From: Chloroflexota bacterium
Lineage (GTDB): Bacteria > Chloroflexota > Anaerolineae > Anaerolineales > UBA4823
Direction of reading: 5' to 3'
Assembly: GCA_030669775.1 (NCBI GenBank)
Contig: DAOVCZ010000117.1
Coordinates: 1-6,192 of the forward strand
DNA: 6,192 nucleotides
Shown: positions 1 through 6,018 of the stretch, in pieces
How positions within the stretch are numbered: position 1 is the first letter of the stretch
How the letters are laid out: every line of letters begins with the position of its first letter
Position numbers and translations under genes: made by a program
The notes under the pieces: generated by a model
The model's input: the letters and a program-made list of their open reading frames with translations, nothing else
The model's database searches: none
What the model was told of the DNA's origin: nothing

Positions 1-2455
1 CATGTTCCAATTCAGCCATATCCTCAAGATTATCTCCAGGGAACTCGAAGGCTGGCTCATTGCTGCGCGCGGGTATCATGATATAACCTGTCCCTGCCAG
101 TTTTATGGCGATATCTCGCACCAGATCCTGGTTTTGTACCTTTTCATCATCGGGTAATTTATCATAAGATACCAATGAGCTATGCGTTTTAGCATCGGCA
201 TCAGATTTTTCGCCATACTGGAAGCCTTCCGACTCCAATTGTGCGCAGAAGACATCGTGGGCTGCCTCAGCCAACTTCTCCAGCAACTCTCCCGACAGAT
301 CCATCTGCTGGACTAATGATAGGAATTCCTGTCCATCAACATGCAGATCGAGCTGGGCTTCAGATGGCAGGCTTGATCGTTCGAAGGCCTGCTTCTCTGC
401 CAGCTGGCTCATGGCACCAATGGATTCCATAGAGCGGATACCATGCTTGTATTCACTCGTCTTCAGGAAAGCGCGTAACACGCCGCGGTCAATATTCAAG
501 ACTTCTACCTCATCTTCCTTATCAAACAAATGAGGTGCATATCGGTGCATGATTGAGCGCAGCAGAATCGCCCGCCGGATAATGGAATATGGGTCTGCTT
601 CAATTTTTCCTTGCGGATTGGGTCCCAAGATGTTGACAAAACCTTTCAGTCGGCTGATAAAATCAGGCACTTTCGACGATCTGTAGGTTTCCGAATCCAA
701 GCCGCGACCAAAATCTTCCATGCGCGTGCTGGTGCCTCCCGCAAAAACGAATATGGCTCTACCGATGGGGTGAACGAGCTGTTCTTCCCGAAATTTACCA
801 TCCTGCATCGGCGCCAGGAAATACCGCAACCAACCAAGGGGAACATCCTCATATGGGGTATCAAACTCGTCCCAAAAGACTAACGGTATCTGGCCACTTA
901 ATGCCACGTCTCGCACTTGATGTAAAGCATCAATTAATTCTTCTGCTGATTCAAACTGCGATAAATTGAATTCCAACTTTTCGATTTGCTTTGGAGCTAT
1001 TGATTTCGCCACCTGAGTGATGCCGAATGATTTTCCTGACCCGGGTGCACCGAATACCGCGATCGAAAGCGGACGCTCTGGGCGGTCTTGGCTCAGATAC
1101 TCGCTAACCAGGGTGTGGATGCTGCGGAAGCTCTCGATTTCTTGTCGATCGACGGTCAATAAATCACCGAATACTCCCAGGGGAACATCCTGTAAGGTTT
1201 CCTCGGGCCCATATAAGACGATTTGTTCACTTACCTGTTCCAAATTTTCGCGGTACCGGTCATGCAGAATCGTCCAATATCCACCAGCCGGGGCTTTCTC
1301 GGAGTCATCAGCCTCGGGGGGGAGAAACCGAACAGGATCCTGGATATCTGCAACTGCAAAGGTGATTGTTTCTTTGCCTAGAGTTTCGGTGATTCGGTGA
1401 TGCGGGAAAATCAGGTTTGGTCGACCCGCCCCACCATTATCTTCATAGCCGAATAGATGAAGATCACGCATCGCTGCCAGCCCAGATTGGATGCCCTTCA
1501 ACAAATCAGGTTCTTCTAAAGAGATCATAAATTGGTACGCCACGCCGGATATCAGGCAAGTAGTATAGCCAATCATCCCGCCTGGATGGGATTCCTCCCA
1601 CATTCTTTCAATCACTTTGGGATCGAATAGCAGGTGCCTCTGCTTAGTAATCACCCCATTACTCGTAGTACCGGATAAGGGTGAATGCCAAAGGGTGACA
1701 GCTCCGGCGGTATCGAAAGACACAACAACAGCTGCGCAGCGCGCCAATCCATTAACCAATGGATTATGGACCAGCTCCCAGACAACATCTTGGGCAGTCC
1801 GCTCCCAGGATAATCCCTCACTGATCTGTACCTCGGTTCGGCGGAGGTCATTTACTGTGGTGACAACAATCAGCCGATTAGAGAAATGCTCTAGCAGATG
1901 TTCCCAAAGTGGACCTTGAGCCACAGGTTGAGCCATCTTGAGCAGGATCCAAGGCGGATTGTCAACTGGCTTCAGGATAGTAGACCAATTCTCATGATGA
2001 TCCCGAAATCCTAAGCCAGCATCATCAAGCACCAATAAATCATTTTGAGTCAAATCATCTACAGATTGAAAATCCTCATCTGAAACAGGTGACTCGATCT
2101 CTGGACACCTATCCAAACCCAAGTATTCCTCAACTCGCCAGGCTTTCTTCTCGCCATTATCAAACAATGACCACAGAGCATATGAGTGGTGATAACGGTT
2201 ATCACCAGGAACAATGTTTAACAGGGATGATTTTGGCTTAATGATAGTGTGATGACTGCCCATATTTTCGTCCAGATCCCTGGTAATTGCATCGACCAGA
2301 TCTCCAAGTAAGGCAGCACCACCTGGCTGGTTGGTGGCTCGCGTGCAGTCATCATATCCCCAACGTTGAATTTTTCTCTGAGAACGTCGTACACGGGCGA
2401 GGTTCCAATCTACGGTGACATCACCAGTGACGATAACTTTATTAATTGAATGCAT
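1..2455 (-). CDS. Large AAA-type ATPase with N-terminal PfkB-like region and C-terminal RyR domain (3' end beyond the window)
   Basis: The minus-strand frame opens at the ATG at 2455-2453 and stays open to the left edge, giving 818 codons and no stop. Residues 7-17 (VIVTGDVTVDW) and 43-50 (QPGGAALL) resemble the start of ribokinase/PfkB sugar kinases. Residues 242-253 (AAVVVSFDTAGA is the core) and 292-304 (GGMIGYTTCLISG) could be the matching C-terminal part, but the usual GAGD motif is absent, so this part may bind a ligand without phosphorylating it. A Walker A motif, GAPGSGKS, lies at 469-476 and a Walker B, LVFWDEFD, at 525-532; a sensor-1-like segment (IFVFAGGTSTRMEDF) follows. Residues about 724-800 match the RyR repeat pattern: LAEAAHDVF at 728, then GFQYG, LVSYDKLPDDEK and GYIMIP. 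It is probably a soluble cytoplasmic ATP-driven switch. The partner, substrate and ligand are unknown. The start is fixed by a GGAGG site 9 nt upstream. Confidence 0.9.
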   Translation of the reverse strand, partial: MHSINKVIVTGDVTVDWNLARVRRSQRKIQRWGYDDCTRATNQPGGAALLGDLVDAITRDLDENMGSHHTIIKPKSSLLNIVPGDNRYHHSYALWSLFDNGEKKAWRVEEYLGLDRCPEIESPVSDEDFQSVDDLTQNDLLVLDDAGLGFRDHHENWSTILKPVDNPPWILLKMAQPVAQGPLWEHLLEHFSNRLIVVTTVNDLRRTEVQISEGLSWERTAQDVVWELVHNPLVNGLARCAAVVVSFDTAGAVTLWHSPLSGTTSNGVITKQRHLLFDPKVIERMWEESHPGGMIGYTTCLISGVAYQFMISLEEPDLLKGIQSGLAAMRDLHLFGYEDNGGAGRPNLIFPHHRITETLGKETITFAVADIQDPVRFLPPEADDSEKAPAGGYWTILHDRYRENLEQVSEQIVLYGPEETLQDVPLGVFGDLLTVDRQEIESFRSIHTLVSEYLSQDRPERPLSIAVFGAPGSGKSFGITQVAKSIAPKQIEKLEFNLSQFESAEELIDALHQVRDVALSGQIPLVFWDEFDTPYEDVPLGWLRYFLAPMQDGKFREEQLVHPIGRAIFVFAGGTSTRMEDFGRGLDSETYRSSKVPDFISRLKGFVNILGPNPQGKIEADPYSIIRRAILLRSIMHRYAPHLFDKEDEVEVLNIDRGVLRAFLKTSEYKHGIRSMESIGAMSQLAEKQAFERSSLPSEAQLDLHVDGQEFLSLVQQMDLSGELLEKLAEAAHDVFCAQLESEGFQYGEKSDADAKTHSSLVSYDKLPDDEKVQNQDLVRDIAIKLAGTGYIMIPARSNEPAFEFPGDNLEDMAELEH
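2187..2207. repeat. 21-bp perfect inverted repeat inside the ATPase gene
   Basis: The arms TGGTGATAAC and GTTATCACCA are perfect reverse complements of 10 bases, separated by a single base. The repeat lies in the coding sequence for residues about 83-90 (PGDNRYHH) of the large ATPase, roughly 250 bases into the gene. With one central base it is a poor hairpin but a good shape for a dimeric DNA-binding protein. No second copy was seen in the window. Confidence 0.6.
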
Positions 2456-2464
2456 ATCGATTGT

Positions 2465-2469
2465 CCTCC
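2465..2469 (-). promoter_or_regulatory. Ribosome binding site of the AAA/RyR gene
   Basis: On the minus strand GGAGG lies 9 nt before the ATG at 2455. It is a strong Shine-Dalgarno match and decides the start of the large ATPase gene. It sits inside the C-terminal end of the overlapping 66-codon open stretch. Confidence 0.8.
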
Positions 2470-2543
2470 ATTATGATCTCCCCACCCATTGTTAATGAGC
2501 TATATTTTCCGAATTGCTTCGGTTTATCACCCTTATATAGGTA

Positions 2544-2571
2544 ATTATATATCAAGGATACTGTTTGTGAA
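2544..2571 (-). promoter_or_regulatory. Candidate sigma-70-type promoter for the AAA/RyR gene
   Basis: On the minus strand TTCACA (2571-2566, five of six matches to TTGACA) is followed after 16 bases by a perfect TATAAT (2549-2544). Transcription would begin near 2537 and leave a leader of about 80 nt before the ATPase start at 2455. The large gene could therefore be transcribed apart from the genes upstream of it. The region is AT-rich, so a chance match is possible. Confidence 0.5.
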
Positions 2572-2688
2572 CCAAGATTGACTTGCGTTTGCAAATGATT
2601 GAGCCATATCCTAAGTTGTGATTTGTTAATTAATTGACGTTCTTACATTCTTGGGGAGTCTACCCGCTGCCCTTCAGATTGTAGAAAA

Positions 2689-3540
2689 TCACTCGATAAC
2701 AGCCTGCAGTTTCTGTATGGCTTCAAATTCAATGTCGTGAACTGTCATAATTTTATCGACAACCGTCGCTCTGAGGTCGGAAGTTTGCGAGCTGTTCAAG
2801 GGGAAATCTTCGTCCATTTGGACTTCAATTTCAGTTAACCGCTCATTGCTCTGGTGAATCTCATCAAGCGCTGAATTTCCTTTCTTGAGGAGTAAATGGT
2901 GTTTAGTCAACAATAATTCCCTGGCTTCTTTTAATAAAGGCACTTCTTCTGGAAGCAGCGTTGTGGCGAGATCATCCCAGGCTTCAGCGCTCTTGCGGAA
3001 TTTATCGGCAATTTCTTTTAATTCTGGCTTATCTAACAAGAGGCTTGCTTCCTCCAGGAATTGGGAAAATAAATTACTTTCCGCACAGCCATCTTTGCCA
3101 AAGATTGTGATATCGTAAAATGCTGATGTCGAGGTAGCATACATTTTTTGACCGGGTGGAAATTCCTTTTCCCAGCTGTTACGCTGATTGGGTCTTCTAA
3201 ACAAACTTACCCATTTCTGATATGCCAGAAAACCGAAATTATTTTTCGATCCTTTATGTGGCGACCCAGTAAACAGCTGGATGCAATCCCGGATTCCTGC
3301 CTCAACTGCAGAACGCAGTTTATTGGGATTTGGTGCTTCATGAGTCTGGAGGCGAAACTTGTTCTTCTTGGTCCGCCCGCGGGCGATGGCGAGTTCTCCA
3401 GTTGTGACGGATAAAGGCTTTCGCGATCGATCAGCTATCCAGACGATGTCTTGATCCCTTTCGTATCCATATACCAGAATCGGCAACATCGCCCACATTC
3501 CTTCATCAGAAGCCAAAGCATTGTGCGGTAAACTGATCAT
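2689..3540 (-). CDS. C-terminal part of a BtrH_N/DUF4872-like protein, split by a frameshift
   Basis: This frame of 283 codons holds the second half of a BtrH-like N-terminal fold, followed by a DUF4872-like region. Residues 15-26 (MWAMLPILVYGY) and 33-38 (WIADRS) match the central strands of the BtrH_N/C39-like fold. Residues about 151-200 (SQFLEEASLLL, ADKFRKSAEAWDDLA) fit the helical DUF4872 pattern. Residues about 200-245 are strongly charged and leucine-rich, probably a coiled coil. The ATG at 3540 overlaps the stop of the preceding frame (ATGA) but has no ribosome binding site. The frame stays open upstream of that ATG, encoding GGSPAIVFAG, which continues the protein of the upstream frame. 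I therefore read it as the tail of one gene of about 401 codons and not as an independent gene. Its role is unknown. BtrH itself transfers an acyl group in butirosin synthesis. Confidence 0.8.
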   Translation of the reverse strand: MISLPHNALASDEGMWAMLPILVYGYERDQDIVWIADRSRKPLSVTTGELAIARGRTKKNKFRLQTHEAPNPNKLRSAVEAGIRDCIQLFTGSPHKGSKNNFGFLAYQKWVSLFRRPNQRNSWEKEFPPGQKMYATSTSAFYDITIFGKDGCAESNLFSQFLEEASLLLDKPELKEIADKFRKSAEAWDDLATTLLPEEVPLLKEARELLLTKHHLLLKKGNSALDEIHQSNERLTEIEVQMDEDFPLNSSQTSDLRATVVDKIMTVHDIEFEAIQKLQAVIE

Positions 3541-3893
3541 ACCGGCGAATACAATCGCTGGTGATCCCCCTCCAACACATCCAGTAAATTGCTAACTCCT
3601 TTATCCGGATTAGCTGTCTGGCGAACGTTTGATTGGATATCCAGGCGCTCATAAATGGTCTCCAAAGGTTCAAAAGTATTGCGGGTCAGGATGCGAACCA
3701 TGGGATCGTAACCCTGGTATGCAAAGGTGAAGTAGCCCATGGCGATCCCGCCGCTGATGCCAAAAAGCATTGCCTCGGAATATGGCTGGTTCGTGTGAGG
3801 GGTAGTAATTCCTTGATAAGCGAGAAAATTCCGTAAACTGCCTGTCTCCCAGTGCAGTCCTTGAAATTGATCATAGTCGTGAAGAACCGGCAT
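3537..3893 (-). CDS. N-terminal part of a BtrH_N-like (C39-peptidase-fold) protein, ended early by a frameshift
   Basis: This 118-codon frame is the first gene of the minus-strand unit. Residues 13-26 (LHWETGSLRNFLAY) and 39-49 (SEAMLFGISGG) match the conserved opening of BtrH_N proteins, which adopt a papain/C39-like fold. In that family the opening is usually His-Cys; here residue 15 is Trp (codon TGG), so the expected nucleophile is missing. The match runs to LLDVLEG near residue 109. The last nine residues (DHQRLYSPV) do not fit the family, whereas a shift of one base gives GSPAIVFAG leading straight into the next frame. The break falls at five G on the coding strand (3570-3566). The start is well supported by AGGAGA 7 nt upstream and a promoter just before it. 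The piece alone is unlikely to fold into the full domain. Confidence 0.8.
   Translation of the reverse strand: MPVLHDYDQFQGLHWETGSLRNFLAYQGITTPHTNQPYSEAMLFGISGGIAMGYFTFAYQGYDPMVRILTRNTFEPLETIYERLDIQSNVRQTANPDKGVSNLLDVLEGDHQRLYSPV
3566..3570 (-). other. Frameshift site at a run of five G (coding strand)
   Basis: On the minus strand the sequence reads TTGGAGGGGGATCACC. One extra G would join the two open frames into a single 401-codon BtrH_N/DUF4872-like gene reading LEGGSPAIVFAG. A homopolymer run is a common place for both true slippage mutations and assembly or sequencing errors. A ribosomal shift of -1 would give the same product, but no classic slippery heptamer is seen. Confidence 0.75.
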
Positions 3894-3900
3894 GATTATT

Positions 3901-3906
3901 TCTCCT
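3901..3906 (-). promoter_or_regulatory. Ribosome binding site of the BtrH_N-like gene
   Basis: AGGAGA on the minus strand lies 7 nt before the ATG at 3893, a near-ideal Shine-Dalgarno site. It supports this ATG as the start of the whole frameshifted gene, in contrast to the inner ATG at 3540, which has none. Confidence 0.8.
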
Positions 3907-3916
3907 AATTTTCCCC

Positions 3917-3946
3917 ATTATAGCAATTTATTATTTCAGTGGTCAC
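3917..3946 (-). promoter_or_regulatory. Promoter of the minus-strand unit
   Basis: On the minus strand GTGACC (3946-3941, four of six matches to TTGACA) is followed after 18 bases by a perfect TATAAT (3922-3917) in the context GCTATAATGG. Transcription would begin near 3910, only a few bases before the ribosome binding site. No clear operator repeat is seen around it. Confidence 0.6.
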
Positions 3947-4126
3947 GAATTCTTGAGCGTCTTTAATCAGCATGGTCAAAACTGGCAAACCTTATCTGTC
4001 TCCAACCGAAACCATCCCCCTTTTGGATACTCCATATTTCCACCGTATATCCCCCCATCAAGGGATAGCCTGATCGATCAAATTCTCCTATCCTATACAT
4101 CAACGGACTATATTAAGCCTTGGACA

Positions 4127-4462
4127 ATGACTGTTATATTGATCAGCATGCATACATCAACCACATTTCAATTCATCCGTCCACAATCCTTCGATAGTGG
4201 GAAGGTTTATCTTTATCGAGAGCGTGAGGTGGATGGCAACCGCGGGGCTCCGTCAATCGTCAGATTTGTTACTCACGACCCCTGCCCTGCAATTGTGATT
4301 GTCCGCAACTTTGGTGGGCGTAAGACACGCTGTTTACGCGATGATCTCTTCGAGTTGAAAGGAGATCAACGCCAACAAACATCTAAGCAGCTATCATCAA
4401 TATTCAAACGACAATCCAGCAAGCTTGAAGCCGGTGAATCGTATCCCAACTGCCGCAGATAG
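4127..4462 (+). CDS. Small protein of unknown function
   Basis: This plus-strand frame gives 111 residues from the ATG at 4127, or 104 from the ATG at 4148; neither has a clear ribosome binding site. The frame is open back to a TTG at 3953, but that upstream part (rich in Pro, Ser and Tyr) does not read like protein. The middle of the product looks real: GKVYLYREREVDGNRGAPS, then IVRFVTHDPCPAIVIVRNFG and GRKTRCLRDDLFEL. This is about 55 residues of alternating hydrophobic and charged positions, as in a small beta-barrel, with two cysteines. The tail is polar, rich in Gln, Ser and Lys, and probably disordered. No signal peptide or membrane segment is seen. I recognise no family. It lies divergent from the BtrH_N-like gene and upstream of the transporter gene. 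Confidence 0.55.
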   Translation: MTVILISMHTSTTFQFIRPQSFDSGKVYLYREREVDGNRGAPSIVRFVTHDPCPAIVIVRNFGGRKTRCLRDDLFELKGDQRQQTSKQLSSIFKRQSSKLEAGESYPNCRR

Positions 4463-4567
4463 TAAGGACACCTCAACCATATCTACCAGCACCATCCGTA
4501 CATCTGCAATTCAAGCCACAGATCAAAATCCTGAAACTTCATCCCGATCGCAAGGCAAATAAATAAT

Positions 4568-4654
4568 ATGTCGACAAACTCAAGAACACCAACTGAGCAA
4601 TATTGGGTGTTAAAATTGAGTTCACCCTTAAGGACAAGATGCCTGCCAAGATGA
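4568..4654 (+). other. 28-codon open frame ahead of the transporter gene
   Basis: An ATG at 4568 opens a frame (MSTNSRTPTEQYWVLKLSS is its start) that ends in TGA at 4652-4654. That stop overlaps the transporter's alternative ATG at 4651 as ATGA, an arrangement typical of translational coupling. The ribosome binding site is weak (AAGG about 13 nt upstream), and the second half, rich in Arg and Leu, may be just the shifted reading of the transporter's N-terminus. A leader peptide is possible, but chance is more likely. Confidence 0.2.
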
Positions 4655-5892
4655 ATAGCCCGAGCAAACAGAAATCCCGACGCATACGAATTAATCCAGG
4701 TAGAGTATTACTGCCTCTTGGATTGGGGACTGCTTTATCCTTGATGGGGGATGCAACTCTTTATACCGTGCTACCTACCCATACAGCTGAAGCTGGTATT
4801 ACTTTAGCCGCGGTAGGGATCATACTTAGCGCAAATCGAGTGATCCGGTTATTTTTAAATGGCCCAGCTGGTTATGCTTATGATCGCTCCCCACGTCGAC
4901 GGTTGTTCATTCCAGCCCTTTTCATTGGCGCGCTTTCAACGGCGATGTATGCTGCCTTTAGTGGATTTTGGCCATTATTAACTGGCAGGTTGATTTGGGG
5001 CTTGGCCTGGTCAGGAATCTGGGTAGGAGGGGCAACAATTATTCTGGATGTGACCAACGATGGCGATCGAGGTCGCTGGACGGGACTATACCAAACCTGG
5101 TTTTTCTTGGGTGCTGCGCTCGGAGCCCTGGCAGGGGGCTGGCTCACCGATCAGGTGGGTTACTCCACCACGATGTGGATTGGCGCAGCTGTGACAGCCT
5201 TGGGAGGTTTGGCAGTCCTAATCTTTTTGCCAGAGACACGTTCAACAAGGAAAGAAGATCAACCTCCCCTCCAGCTAAATATCTCAGAGAAATGGCGGCC
5301 AAGTGGTGAGTTCATCGGAGTAATATCTCTCAATGGGATCAACCGCTTCATAACCGCAGGTGTCATAGCAGCAACCTTAGCTTTACTGGTTCAAGATCAA
5401 TTAACAGCCAACAACGTCCTCATTGGTGTGGCAACCGCAACCGGCATCCTGCTGGGTTTGCGGACAATATTGAGCATGTTTGCTGCTCCAATGGCTGGTT
5501 CGCTGTCAGACAGGTTGGGAAACCGCTGGGGGGTGACAATTGCTGGATTAGTTATCGGATCTATCGGTATGCTCCTGCTAGTCAGGAATGATCCGATCAT
5601 CATATTAATCGGAATCTGTTTTACTGCCGTGGCAGGCGGCAGCGTCCAGGCGCTTGTCACAACTCGCACTGGTGATATGGTCAACGAAGCTCAACGCGGT
5701 AAAGCAATTGGTCTACTTCATACAGCTGGGGATTTGGGCAGTGCGCTTGGACCAGTAACCGCTTATGCACTCTTGCGTTGGATAACTTTAAATGATTTAT
5801 ATGTTCTCTGCGCGCTCTTATTCGCCCTTGCAGCCGGGTTAGCTTTGAGCATGTATTTGCAGCACCGAAATACCTCTAAAACAGCGACTTAA
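4639..5892 (+). CDS. Major facilitator superfamily (MFS) transporter
   Basis: From the ATG at 4639 the product has 417 residues, the usual size of a 12-helix MFS carrier of the inner membrane. A short basic N-terminus (KQKSRRIRI) precedes helix 1 near residues 22-45. Motif A between helices 2 and 3 is GYAYDRSPRRR (residues 78-88), and its repeat in the second half is GSLSDRLGNRWG (287-298). Helix 5 holds the glycine-rich GAALGALAGG (158-167), like motif C of drug/proton antiporters. A charged cytoplasmic loop near 201-223 links the two halves. Efflux of a small molecule by proton exchange is a fair guess; the substrate is unknown. The start is uncertain: ATG 4639 has AAGGA close upstream, ATG 4651 overlaps the stop of a 28-codon frame, and TTG 4603 is a longer option. 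No Rho-independent terminator follows. Confidence 0.92.
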   Translation: MPAKMNSPSKQKSRRIRINPGRVLLPLGLGTALSLMGDATLYTVLPTHTAEAGITLAAVGIILSANRVIRLFLNGPAGYAYDRSPRRRLFIPALFIGALSTAMYAAFSGFWPLLTGRLIWGLAWSGIWVGGATIILDVTNDGDRGRWTGLYQTWFFLGAALGALAGGWLTDQVGYSTTMWIGAAVTALGGLAVLIFLPETRSTRKEDQPPLQLNISEKWRPSGEFIGVISLNGINRFITAGVIAATLALLVQDQLTANNVLIGVATATGILLGLRTILSMFAAPMAGSLSDRLGNRWGVTIAGLVIGSIGMLLLVRNDPIIILIGICFTAVAGGSVQALVTTRTGDMVNEAQRGKAIGLLHTAGDLGSALGPVTAYALLRWITLNDLYVLCALLFALAAGLALSMYLQHRNTSKTAT

Positions 5893-6018
5893 TTTACCAT
5901 TAGATCACATGAATAAAACGCATTGTATGGATTTAATAATTCCATCAAGTATCGCTCCTCTAGATAGATACAATCGTTGCCAATTCATTTCATTAAAATG
6001 TAGGTATACCCGTTTATT
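5893..6018. other. Intergenic region between convergent genes
   Basis: These 126 bases separate the ends of the transporter gene and the lamin-tail gene. The stretch is AT-rich with no open frame of note. Only a weak hairpin (ATGGA at 5927 with TCCAT at 5941) and a short palindrome (GGTATACC near 6003-6010) are seen. Neither has a following T-run, so no terminator is called. Confidence 0.6.

Larger units (their letters stand above)
2442..2642 (-). other. 66-codon open stretch between the two minus-strand genes; possible small or decayed gene
   Basis: Between the DUF4872-like gene and the ATPase gene, one minus-strand frame is open for 66 codons and ends in TAA at 2444-2442, 14 nt inside the ATPase gene. 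The product would read like a normal small protein, with segments LRIWLNHLQTQVNLGSQTV and YNYLYKGDKPKQFGKYSSL. No family is recognised. It lacks a convincing start: the in-frame ATG at 2648-2646 is followed at once by a TAA stop, so only TTG at 2594 or a rare ATT at 2630 could begin it. It may be a gene with a nonsense mutation in codon 2, a short non-ATG gene coupled to the ATPase gene, or chance. The ATPase promoter candidate lies within it, which counts somewhat against coding. Confidence 0.28.

Noticed and set aside
1017..1400. Plus-strand open frame of 127 codons opposite the ATPase gene, and similar frames at 241, 611 and 1617
   Set aside because: They are antisense shadows of the large minus-strand gene, whose Walker motifs and RyR pattern are clear; their products are Ser/Arg-rich without any motif.
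1746..1765. Inverted repeat AATCCATT-4 nt-AATGGATT inside the ATPase gene
   Set aside because: Eight-base arms with a short loop are expected about once by chance in a window of this size, and no T-run or gene boundary is nearby.
2885..3414. Plus-strand frames opposite the DUF4872-like gene
   Set aside because: They are antisense shadows of the well-supported minus-strand gene, without ribosome binding sites or recognisable motifs.
3953..4126. Upstream extension of the small plus-strand protein to a TTG start
   Set aside because: There is no ribosome binding site, no ATG, and the encoded part, rich in Pro, Ser and Tyr, does not look like a folded protein.
5927..5945. Hairpin ATGGA/TCCAT after the transporter gene as a terminator
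   Set aside because: The stem is only 5 bp, AT-rich and not followed by a T-run.
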